Of a stretch of 64,000 nt of DNA, positions 17,857 through 24,493 are shown piece after piece. The stretch comes from Streptomyces sp. NBS 14/10 (GTDB taxonomy: Bacteria > Actinomycetota > Actinomycetes > Streptomycetales > Streptomycetaceae). The notes under the pieces were generated by a model, which searched no databases, was not told the origin of the DNA, and saw only the letters and a list, made by a program, of their open reading frames with translations. The stretch's first letter is position 1; the number at the start of each line of letters is the position of its first letter. Made by a program: the position numbers and the translations under genes. The stretch lies in assembly GCF_002224125.1 (NCBI RefSeq), contig NZ_NCSM01000014.1, forward strand, positions 543,091 to 607,090, read 5' to 3'.

Positions 17857-17877
17857 TTTCTGATTGAGCCTCAGAAA
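17857..17877. promoter_or_regulatory. 21-bp dyad upstream of the GH6 gene
   Basis: TTTCTGA (17857-17863) and TCAGAAA (17871-17877) flank 7 nt, 36 nt before the GH6 GTG. It is a candidate operator. It does not match the CebR box (TGGGAGCGCTCCCA) that controls many Streptomyces cellulases, and I found no CebR box here. Confidence 0.45.
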
Positions 17878-17912
17878 TCGACCCCGTAAAACGCCGCTCG
17901 AGGAGTGCGTAC

Positions 17913-19583
17913 GTGCGTAGAAGACGGACGATCCCCACCAAGCCGATGGCCATCCTGGCCGCGATCGCGCTGCCCCTGTCCACCGCGGCCGCCGGATACG
18001 CGGTGGCGCCGGGGGAGCCCGCCCCGGTCAGGGCCCTGCACCGGCTGTACACCCCGCCGGCCGGTACGGGCCCCTTCCATCAGATGACCCGGCTGGTCAG
18101 GCACGGCGACCGCAGCGCCGCCGCCGCGTTGCTCGAGATGGTCCGCACGCCGCACGCGGTCTGGTTCGGGGACGACACACCGGAAGAGGTCGAGCAACTG
18201 GTCCGCGAGACCACCCGGCGCGCCGTGCGGCGGGGCCATGTGCCCGTCCTCGCGCTCTACAACACGCCCGGCCGTGACTGCGGCAGTTACTCGGCGGGCG
18301 GCGCGCAGAGCACCGCCGAGTACCGGAAGTGGATCGACGGCGTCGCCCGGGGCATCGGCCACCGGCGGGCAATGATCGTCCTGGAGCCCGACTCACTCGC
18401 CCTGCTGCCCTCCGACTGCGGCCGGGGCGTGAGCGCCGGGCGCGGCGAGGACTTCGCCGACGAGTCCGAGGGCGGGCCGGACGGCGCTCAGAACGCCGAG
18501 GACGCGTCCGAGGGCGATGCCTTCGACAGCCGTCTGTTCGGCGCCGGGGCCGCCGGCGCCGGGGTGCTCGGTGGCGAGCTCGCCCGCGCCGAGGCGCAGG
18601 CCGATGCGCAGGCCCAGAAGCAGATGGCGAGGCAGGGCGCCCATCAGGCCGCGGCCCCCGCCGACATCGACCCGGTCAAGGACCTGCCCGAGGAGGAGCA
18701 CTCCGACACGCCGGACGAGGTGCACGCCGAGCCCGACGCGCCCGCGGACACGCCCACCGAGAGACCCACGGACATCCCCGCCGAGAACGCCGCCGAGAAA
18801 CCCATCGGCAACGCCGCACCCGAACCCGTCAGCAAACCCGCGAGCGCACTCACGAACACACCCATGGACACCCTCTTGGGCACCGCCCGGAAGGCGCCCG
18901 CCCTCACTCCCACCGAGGCAAGGGCCCGTAACGCCGCCCGCTACGCCGAGCTCAACTACGCGGTCGACAAACTGGAGCCGCTGCCCGGCACCAAGGTCTA
19001 CATGGACGGCGGCCACACGGACTGGCACCCCGTCAGCAGCATCGTGAGCCGGCTGCTCCACGCCGGTGTCGACAACGCCACCGGCTTCGCCCTCAACGTC
19101 TCCCACTACCAGACCGACGAGGACAACGCCTGGTACGGCCGGCTCATCTCCTCCTGCCTGGCCTATGTGGCCGACGGCGGCAACCCGGCGGAGTGCCCCG
19201 ACCAGCGGTGGCCGCGGCTGCGCGCCGAGCGGTGGCTGGAGGTCAATGTGCTCAACGAACCCGAGGAGATGAAGCACTTCGTCACCGACACCAGCCGCAA
19301 CGGCCGCGGCCCCTGGCTGCCCCGGGCCGGCAGCCACGCCGACCCCCAGTCCTGGTGCAACCCTCCCGGCCGCGGCCTGGGCATGCGTCCCACCACCAAG
19401 ACCGGCGATCCGCTGCAGGACGCCGCGCTGTGGGTGAAGACCCCCGGCGAATCGGACGGCCAGTGCCTGCGCGGTACGGAGGGGCCCCATGACCCGGAGC
19501 GCGGGATGGTGGACCCGGAGGCGGGCGAGTGGTTCCCCGAGCAGGCCCTAGAACTGGTCCGCAACGCCCAGCCCTCCCTGTGA
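17913..19583 (+). CDS. Secreted glycoside hydrolase family 6 (cellulase/cellobiohydrolase-type) with long internal insertion
   Basis: 556 residues. Cleaves beta-1,4-glucan in this family. A basic N-terminus and hydrophobic segment (PMAILAAIALPLSTAAAGYA) form a signal peptide. Catalytic-domain landmarks in order are LYNTPGRDCGSYSAGG (loop with the family's YDxPxRDC Asp), VLEPDSLALLPSDC (catalytic acid Asp about residue 160), VYMDGGHTDWHPV, FALNVSHYQTDED, VTDTSRNGRGPW (putative base region) and WCNPPGRGLGMRPTT, then WVKTPGESDGQC. Between EPDSLALLPSDC and the RYAELNYAV helix (residues ~173-330) there is an acidic, Ala/Pro/Thr-rich low-complexity stretch. Typical GH6 enzymes have a loop of a few dozen residues there. 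No cellulose-binding module is present. GTG with GAGGAG upstream. A strong hairpin follows the stop. Confidence 0.88.
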   Translation: MRRRRTIPTKPMAILAAIALPLSTAAAGYAVAPGEPAPVRALHRLYTPPAGTGPFHQMTRLVRHGDRSAAAALLEMVRTPHAVWFGDDTPEEVEQLVRETTRRAVRRGHVPVLALYNTPGRDCGSYSAGGAQSTAEYRKWIDGVARGIGHRRAMIVLEPDSLALLPSDCGRGVSAGRGEDFADESEGGPDGAQNAEDASEGDAFDSRLFGAGAAGAGVLGGELARAEAQADAQAQKQMARQGAHQAAAPADIDPVKDLPEEEHSDTPDEVHAEPDAPADTPTERPTDIPAENAAEKPIGNAAPEPVSKPASALTNTPMDTLLGTARKAPALTPTEARARNAARYAELNYAVDKLEPLPGTKVYMDGGHTDWHPVSSIVSRLLHAGVDNATGFALNVSHYQTDEDNAWYGRLISSCLAYVADGGNPAECPDQRWPRLRAERWLEVNVLNEPEEMKHFVTDTSRNGRGPWLPRAGSHADPQSWCNPPGRGLGMRPTTKTGDPLQDAALWVKTPGESDGQCLRGTEGPHDPERGMVDPEAGEWFPEQALELVRNAQPSL

Positions 19584-19601
19584 CGGGTCGTCAGGCGGCG
19601 G

Positions 19602-19641
19602 CCGGCACCCCCGGTACGGTCACTCCGGCCGGGGGTGCCGG
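19602..19641. terminator. Terminator hairpin after GH6 gene
   Basis: CCGGCACCCCCGG (19602-19614) pairs perfectly with CCGGGGGTGCCGG (19629-19641), 19 nt after the GH6 stop. The right arm continues into tandem GGGGGTGCC units to about 19660. Confidence 0.65.
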
Positions 19642-19775
19642 GGGTGCCGGGGGTGCCGGGGGCGGTGATCCCCACGAGCGAGACGCCGCGCCCAAGCGCC
19701 CGGCCCGACAGTGGGCACGACGTCTCACTCGCATGCGACTTTCGTAGGGTGGGCGGAACGCTGCGAGACGGTGGG

Positions 19776-20435
19776 GTGAGACCGGTGGTCCGGGTAGTGG
19801 TCGTGGACGACGAGCCGATGGTGTGCGTGTTCCTGCGTACGATCCTTGGCTCCGCCGAGGACATCGAGGTCGTGGCCGAGGCGCACGACGGCGCGGCCGG
19901 CGCCGAGGCGGTCGAGCGCCACCGGCCGGACGTGGTGCTCATGGATCTGCGGATGCCGGGCGTGGACGGGCTCACCGCGATCGAGCGCATCAGGGAGCTC
20001 GCCGACCCGCCGGTCATCGTGGTCCTGACGACCTTCGACGCCGACCAGTACGTACTGCGCGCGCTGCGGGCCGGTGCGACGGGCTTCCTGATCAAGACCA
20101 CGCCGCCGGAGGACCTGATCGGACTGGTGCGCGTGGCCGCCGAGGGCCACACCGTGCTCTCCCCGGCCGCCGCCCGCCGGCTGATCGCGGCCTCCTCCGA
20201 CGGCCACTCGGCGCGCGACCGTGCGCGGAGGCTGGTGGAGTCGCTGACCGAGCGGGAGGTCGAGGTGTTGGCCGGGCTCGGCGAGGGGCTGTCGAACGCG
20301 CAGATAGGGGCGCGGCTGTACCTCTCGGAAGCCACGATCAAGGGGTATGTGTCGCGGCTGCTGGACAAGCTGGGCTGTGTGAACCGCACCCAGGCCGGGC
20401 TGCTCGCCCATGAGGCGGGGGTCGTTGGCGCTTAG
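19776..20435 (+). CDS. NarL/LuxR-type response regulator (orphan)
   Basis: 219 residues. The receiver domain has acidic residues VDDEP, phospho-acceptor Asp57 in VLMDLRMPG, Thr in VLTTFD and Lys in FLIKTT. The C-terminal GerE HTH is LTEREVEVLAGLGEGLSNAQIGARLYLSEATIKGYVSRLLDKLG. No sensor kinase is adjacent, so the partner is unknown. GTG 19776 is chosen because the receiver fold starts right after it. GTG 19749 is an alternative with a weak TAGGGT box just upstream. The stop codon overlaps by 3 bp that of the convergent tautomerase gene. Confidence 0.87.
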   Translation: MRPVVRVVVVDDEPMVCVFLRTILGSAEDIEVVAEAHDGAAGAEAVERHRPDVVLMDLRMPGVDGLTAIERIRELADPPVIVVLTTFDADQYVLRALRAGATGFLIKTTPPEDLIGLVRVAAEGHTVLSPAAARRLIAASSDGHSARDRARRLVESLTEREVEVLAGLGEGLSNAQIGARLYLSEATIKGYVSRLLDKLGCVNRTQAGLLAHEAGVVGA

Positions 20436-20815
20436 GTCGCGACAACGCCACCGATGCCGCTGCGGCCGGCCGGTGTGCCCACCAGCTCGACGCTCACACC
20501 GGAGCGGACGCGCTCGCCGAACACGGCGACGATCGCATCGGTGACTCCCGATATCAGCCGCGCGACGATCTCCTCCGCGTCCGGCCGGCGGAACGCGCCC
20601 TCCTTGATGCCGAACGTCACACTCGGCGACGGCTCCTGCGCCGGCTTGCCGCCGATGCCCCATCGGCTCGGCGGCAGACCGATCAGGTGCACGACCGCGA
20701 TGTCTCGTGCCCAGTCCCCGTACACGGCGACGACTGCGTCGGTCAGTGCCTCGATCAAGTCGGTCTCCCGGCCGACGAGATCACTTTCGAGGACGTGAAC
20801 GGTCAGATGTGGCAT
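20432..20815 (-). CDS. Fused two-domain tautomerase-family protein
   Basis: 127 residues made of two 4-oxalocrotonate-tautomerase-like halves. The first starts MPHLTVHVLESDLVGRETDL and keeps the N-terminal Pro that acts as catalytic base after Met removal. The second starts SPSVTFGIKEGAFRRPDAEE and cannot have a free N-terminal Pro. Each half ends in a similar GxxxGRSGIGG or PSRWGIGGK stretch, which supports an internal duplication. Such fusions occur in the cis-CaaD/MSAD-like part of the superfamily. The substrate is unknown. The ATG has CTGGAGGTGTC just upstream. The promoter is strong and overlapped by two operators, so expression is probably tightly repressed and inducible. Confidence 0.75.
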   Translation of the reverse strand: MPHLTVHVLESDLVGRETDLIEALTDAVVAVYGDWARDIAVVHLIGLPPSRWGIGGKPAQEPSPSVTFGIKEGAFRRPDAEEIVARLISGVTDAIVAVFGERVRSGVSVELVGTPAGRSGIGGVVAT

Positions 20816-20833
20816 GACACCTCCAGGGGATAG

Positions 20834-20873
20834 CTTTGAAAGCAAAGTATCTTTGCTGGCAAAGCCATGTCAA
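20834..20873 (-). promoter_or_regulatory. Consensus promoter with tandem CTTTG-N4-CAAAG operators for the tautomerase gene
   Basis: Read leftward, TTGACA (20873-20868), an 18-nt spacer and TACTTT (20849-20844) form a near-consensus promoter. Two 14-bp dyads lie on it: CTTTGCTGGCAAAG at 20851-20864, filling most of the spacer, and CTTTGAAAGCAAAG at 20834-20847, covering the -10 and start site. Their centres are 17 bp apart. This is a classical repressor arrangement, but the repressor is not identified. Confidence 0.72.
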
Positions 20874-20880
20874 CACCCGA

Positions 20881-21153
20881 TCAATCGGCGGGCTGCTCCG
20901 GCACCCACATCAATCGCGCGGAAATGTGCGGCGGGTGGGCGAACCTCCGCGCGCCGCGCTCCGGAGACCGCACGCTCATGCGGACCCGTCCTTCGGCATC
21001 GATGATCTCGGCGTGGTCGTCGAGCGCCATGCCCCATGCGGCGATCCGCCCGTCCTCGTCCTTGCCGTAGACCTGTACGACGGCGAACAGGCGTGGTGCG
21101 GAGTCGTTGACCAGCTCGCGTAGTTCGTGGTCGAAGTTCTCGATGGCGTCCAT
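20881..21153 (-). CDS. Small protein of unknown function (90 aa)
   Basis: MDAIENFDHELRELVNDSAP begins a compact, soluble 90-residue protein with alternating strand/helix pattern (RLFAVVQVYGKDEDGRIAAW, HAEIIDAEGRVRMSVRS). No known motif was recognised. GGGAGGGG lies about 10 nt before the ATG, supporting a real gene. It is divergent from the XRE regulator and likely shares its control region. Its codon use is less GC-biased than that of distant neighbours, like the XRE/DUF397 pair, so the three may have moved together. Confidence 0.6.
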   Translation of the reverse strand: MDAIENFDHELRELVNDSAPRLFAVVQVYGKDEDGRIAAWGMALDDHAEIIDAEGRVRMSVRSPERGARRFAHPPHISARLMWVPEQPAD

Positions 21154-21201
21154 TCCCGGTTCCCCTCCCGGTCGGTGGTTTGTGACCCCTCGACGTTAGA
21201 G

Positions 21202-21271
21202 CTTTACGTAAAGAAGTCGCATCCCTCGAACGAGTGAAAGCTATTGACGTAAAGACCGGCGCTTATAGGCT
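21202..21271 (+). promoter_or_regulatory. Promoter and palindrome of the XRE/DUF397 operon
   Basis: TTGACG (21244-21249), a 16-nt spacer and TAGGCT (21266-21271) precede a strong AGGAGGAGAGAGG ribosome-binding region at ~21283. The perfect palindrome CTTTACGTAAAG lies at 21202-21213, and its right half ACGTAAAG recurs at 21247-21254, overlapping the -35. Autoregulation by the XRE protein, and control of the divergent 90-aa gene, are inferences. Confidence 0.6.
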
Positions 21272-21301
21272 CGCCGTGGTGTAGGAGGAGAGAGGGGCAA
21301 C

Positions 21302-22171
21302 ATGGCGGGCACATCAGCTCAGTTGCGGCGTCTGGGAGCGGAGCTGCGTCGGCTTCGGGAAGCTACCGGTCGCACCCAGGGGGACGTCGGGGCGGCCCTT
21401 GGTCGCACGCACGCGACGCTGGTCAACTGGGAGCGAGGCAAGAGCAAACCCAGCAAGTCGGACCTGGTGTGCCTCCTGGCCGAGCTGCGCGTGCCTGCTG
21501 AGCTGCGCAAAGGGCTGGAGCGACTTCGCGAGGACGCTACCCGGGGGCCGTCGCAGTGGGCGACCTATGGATTGCCGGGCTGGCTGCGTCCGTTGGTGAG
21601 CTTCGAGGAGGACGCGGTCAGGATCGAGACCTTTGAGCCGGTGCTCGTACCTGGTCTCTTGCAGACCGAGGATTACGCACGCGCTGTTCACGCGGGCGGG
21701 CGGCGCAAGGTCGCTCCTGAGCACGTTGAGAAGTGGGTCGCGGCAAGGATGCAGCGCCAACGGCGGCTGAGTGGGGTCGCTCCGGTTGTCCTGCACGCAG
21801 TGATCTCGGAAGCGGTTTTGCGGCTTGAGGTCGGTGGGCGCGCCGTCTTCGTTCGCCAACTGGAGTCGCTGCTTGACGCCATTGCGGCAGACAACATCAC
21901 CCTTCAGGTCGTCGCTGAAGCGGAGGACGGCTACAGCGACGTCGCCAGCAATTTCACGGTGCTCCACTTCGACGAACCGGACGCTGACCCACCGTTGGGC
22001 TACTTCGATGGTCCGCTGGGCGGGAACATGATCAGCGATGAGGGTGACGTAGCCAGGCTGGCCCGTATGTTCGATGATGTCTGCCAGTTGGCGTTGTCAG
22101 AGGCGGACTCCACCGAGGCGCTGACTGCCGCACTCAAGGAGCTTCGCAAGAAGGGCAAAACACATGCTTGA
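21302..22171 (+). CDS. XRE-family regulator with DUF5753 domain
   Basis: 289 residues. An N-terminal helix-turn-helix (LGAELRRLREATGRTQGDVGAALGRTHATLVNWERGKSKPSKSDL) precedes the long C-terminal DUF5753 domain (from SFEEDAVRIETFEPVLVPGLLQTEDYARAV to ...FTVLHFDEPDADPPLGYFDGP). In Streptomyces such proteins are nearly always paired with a DUF397 protein, as here, and some pairs act like regulator/antagonist modules in development or antibiotic control. It overlaps the DUF397 gene by 8 nt. Codon choice is visibly less GC-biased than in surrounding genes. Confidence 0.9.
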   Translation: MAGTSAQLRRLGAELRRLREATGRTQGDVGAALGRTHATLVNWERGKSKPSKSDLVCLLAELRVPAELRKGLERLREDATRGPSQWATYGLPGWLRPLVSFEEDAVRIETFEPVLVPGLLQTEDYARAVHAGGRRKVAPEHVEKWVAARMQRQRRLSGVAPVVLHAVISEAVLRLEVGGRAVFVRQLESLLDAIAADNITLQVVAEAEDGYSDVASNFTVLHFDEPDADPPLGYFDGPLGGNMISDEGDVARLARMFDDVCQLALSEADSTEALTAALKELRKKGKTHA

Positions 22172-22373
22172 TCCGTCCATACGTGCGTGGCGCAAGTCCA
22201 GCTTCAGCAACGCGGGTGGCAACTGCGTCGAAGTCGCCCCGCAGGCGGACGGCACGATTGCCGTCCGCAACAGCAAGAACCCTGACGCGGGCACGGTCTT
22301 CTTCACGCGCGCGGAGATGGACGCCTGGCTCAGGGGTGTCAAGGCGGGCGAGTTCGACGACCTTGTGAGCTGA
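22164..22373 (+). CDS. DUF397 domain protein, partner of the XRE regulator
   Basis: 69 residues. It contains the family pattern AWRKSSFSNAGGNCVEVAPQADGTIAVRNSKNP followed by the FTRAEMDAWLRGVKAGEFDDL tail. The ATG at 22164 lies inside the XRE gene (8-nt overlap), implying translational coupling. DUF397 proteins are thought to antagonise or modulate their XRE partner, although the mechanism is not established. It is convergent with the PI-PLC gene, and the stops are 1 nt apart. Confidence 0.92.
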   Translation: MLDPSIRAWRKSSFSNAGGNCVEVAPQADGTIAVRNSKNPDAGTVFFTRAEMDAWLRGVKAGEFDDLVS

Positions 22374-22374
22374 G

Positions 22375-23262
22375 TCAGGCCGCCGGGTTGTGCCGGATGA
22401 GGGTGTCGACGAGGCCGGAGACGGTGTTCGGGAAGTCCATCGGCACCACCCCGAGGCCGGTCCAGCCGGTGGCCTCTGAGCTCTCCAGGAAGCTCTTGAC
22501 CTGCGGGTTCAGTCGGTCGGCGTTGGAGCGGGGCGGGAGCAGGGCGGCGGTGGAGACATAGTTGAAGAAGAGCTTGCCGGGCTGGGCCGCTGCCTTGCGG
22601 AACTGGGCCTGGATCTTCGGGTACTTGCCGAACGGCTCCGCCATGTAGTCGTCCTGGATGTCGAAGAGCCCCGCGTCGGCGTAGCGCACCCCCGGCATGT
22701 TGTCGGAGTCGGCCAGCAGGACGACCTTGCCGCGGGCCTGGCCCAGCGTCGGCAGCGTGGCGTCCAGGCGGAACAGCGAGCGCCAGCCCTTGCCGTCGAG
22801 GTAGGTGTCGAAGATACGGCGGAACTCCGCGGCGCTCTCCTCCGAGTACTCCTGCTTGACCCGCATCAGCACGGTCTCCGACGGGTGCGCGCGCAGGAAG
22901 TCGCGGCAGGCGCCGAGGACGTCGTCGAAGTTGAGGTGCTGGTAGAAGGCGCCGTGGTGGATGGGGAAGGCGCCCTCGAAGGCGCGGCAGCGGATGTCCA
23001 GGAAGCGTATGCCGCTGTTCAGCTGGTCGCCGATGGTGGTGTTCTGGCACTCCGTCCAGGGGCCGCCGTAGCGGGCGCCGGAGTCATGGGTGCCGGGCAG
23101 CGTCAGCCGCTGGACGGGGGTGGCGTCGGCGATACCGGACAGCCAGTCCTGGGGTGCCAGCGGCCTCGGTGCGGCGGTCGCCGTGGCCGTACCGCCCATG
23201 GCTGAGAACAGCCCTGCGGCGGATACCGCGGCCGCGCCCTTGAGGAACCCTCGCCGGTCCAT
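22375..23262 (-). CDS. Tat-exported phosphatidylinositol-specific phospholipase C family protein
   Basis: 295 residues. The N-terminus MDRRGFLKGAAAVSAAGLFS is a Tat signal of the RRxFLK type. The PI-PLC X domain follows: LTLPGTHDSGARYGG (first catalytic His), LDIRCRAFEGAFPIHHGAF (second catalytic His region), ETVLMRVKQEYSEES and VVLLADSDNMPGVRY. It cleaves phosphatidylinositol or GPI-type lipids in characterised relatives. It is metal-independent in bacteria. GGGAG precedes the ATG. It is the only Tat substrate recognised in the window. Confidence 0.9.
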   Translation of the reverse strand: MDRRGFLKGAAAVSAAGLFSAMGGTATATAAPRPLAPQDWLSGIADATPVQRLTLPGTHDSGARYGGPWTECQNTTIGDQLNSGIRFLDIRCRAFEGAFPIHHGAFYQHLNFDDVLGACRDFLRAHPSETVLMRVKQEYSEESAAEFRRIFDTYLDGKGWRSLFRLDATLPTLGQARGKVVLLADSDNMPGVRYADAGLFDIQDDYMAEPFGKYPKIQAQFRKAAAQPGKLFFNYVSTAALLPPRSNADRLNPQVKSFLESSEATGWTGLGVVPMDFPNTVSGLVDTLIRHNPAA

Positions 23263-23414
23263 GCGTGATCTCCCGTCGCCGTCGCTCGCCTGTGCGTGCC
23301 GGACGGCATCGAATCACAAGTCAGCTTGGGAAACTCCCAGTTGTGCTCCGGTGTGATCAAAATAGTGTGCCAAGCGATCAACTTGTGATCGGCGCTCTCG
23401 AACTCTCAGGCTGC

Positions 23415-23451
23415 GGTGGGGCCCCGGCGTAGTTGCCGCCGCGGCCCCACC
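23415..23451. terminator. Terminator hairpin of the SGNH hydrolase gene
   Basis: GGTGGGGCC (23415-23423) pairs with GGCCCCACC (23443-23451), with an additional CCGGCG/CGCCG inner stem. It begins just past the stop of the leftward SGNH gene (23459). Confidence 0.65.
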
Positions 23452-23458
23452 TGAAGCA

Positions 23459-24373
23459 TCAGACCCGTCGAACGACACCGCACTTGGCCAGCGCGCGGTT
23501 CACCGCTGCCGCCATGGCCTGCTCACCCTGTGCGTTCGGGTGGGCCGGCGCCGCCGGAGTCTCGGGAGCGAGGCTCTCGATCCAGCGCTCACCGACGGGT
23601 TGGCACATGTCGTGGCCGATGGTGGGCTTGTACGTGTCGACGTACGCGGCCCTGCCGAGCTCGGCGCTGCGAGCGATCATGGAGTTGAGGGACTTCGTCT
23701 TGTCCCGCAGATAGCCGAAGTCGCCGGCCGCGAAGGGGACGCTGGGGCTGGTGCAGCCGACTCCGCTGTCCGGGAAGAGCGACGGATAGCCGACCATGAC
23801 CACCTTGGCCCGCGGGGCCCGACGGTGAACTTCGGCGATCACCTGGGAGATCTTCGGCGCCGTGGCGGCGATGCTCTGCTCCACCTGGTCGCTGCCGCCC
23901 TGGGTGAGAGCGTCACGGCACGGGCTTCCGGACGGGTTCCCCGCACCCAGCGTGGCGCAGCGTCCCAGTACGGCGGAGAAGCCGATGTCGTTGCCGCCGA
24001 TGCTCACGGTCACCAGGTCGGTGTCGCGCTTGAGGGCGTCGTATTGGGCGGGCGCCGTGTCCGTGGCGAGGGCCAGGTCCGCGGTGGTCGCCCCGGAACA
24101 TGTGACGTCCGTCAGCCGTGCCGTGTTCCGCTCGGCCACGAGATGCGGGTAGTTGGCGTTGGAGCGGGCGCACGCGGTGTCGATCTGCTCGGGGACGCCG
24201 GGCGCCGCGGCGTAGGAGTCTCCCAGGGCCACGTAGTCGAGCGATCCGGTGTGCCGCGGCGCGGCGCTCGCCGGTACAGAGGACGTCATCGCGAAGGCCA
24301 GCGCGCCGGCGGCGGCTATGGCGCCGAGGGCGGCCGTGCGTCGACGTGGGCTGTGCGTGGAATGTGGTTTCAC
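23459..24373 (-). CDS. Secreted SGNH/GDSL-family hydrolase (esterase/lipase)
   Basis: 304 residues. The N-terminal signal peptide is Arg-rich then hydrophobic (RRRTAALGAIAAAGALAFAM...ASA-A). SGNH blocks are visible: YVALGDSYAAAPG (Ser), the TCSGATTADL Gly block, VSIGGNDIGF (Asn) and APAHPNAQGEQAMA (Asp/His). Paired Cys residues suggest disulfides as in Streptomyces SGNH lipases. It probably hydrolyses lipids or acyl esters outside the cell. The GTG start at 24373 places the signal peptide correctly, but its ribosome-binding site is weak. It is 195 bp from the PI-PLC gene on the same strand, with a hairpin between, so probably separately transcribed. Confidence 0.88.
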   Translation of the reverse strand: MKPHSTHSPRRRTAALGAIAAAGALAFAMTSSVPASAAPRHTGSLDYVALGDSYAAAPGVPEQIDTACARSNANYPHLVAERNTARLTDVTCSGATTADLALATDTAPAQYDALKRDTDLVTVSIGGNDIGFSAVLGRCATLGAGNPSGSPCRDALTQGGSDQVEQSIAATAPKISQVIAEVHRRAPRAKVVMVGYPSLFPDSGVGCTSPSVPFAAGDFGYLRDKTKSLNSMIARSAELGRAAYVDTYKPTIGHDMCQPVGERWIESLAPETPAAPAHPNAQGEQAMAAAVNRALAKCGVVRRV

Positions 24374-24493
24374 CCGGGCAAGTATCGCGAACGCCCTCGT
24401 ATCCTCCAAGCAACTCACCGACTGCACGTGGGACTTGGGAAGAGCCGGAGACCAGGACAGAAGCTGACCGCAAGGCCCCGTAGCGTGGAGCGC

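Noticed and set aside
17857..17912. CebR-type operator upstream of the GH6 gene
   Set aside because: No match to TGGGAGCGCTCCCA was found; only an unrelated TTTCTGA/TCAGAAA dyad is present.
23313..23399. Inverted repeat ATCACAAGT / ACTTGTGAT flanking part of the PI-PLC upstream region
   Set aside because: Arms are 9 bp and about 70 nt apart, so no compact hairpin or operator is implied; recorded only as a weak observation.
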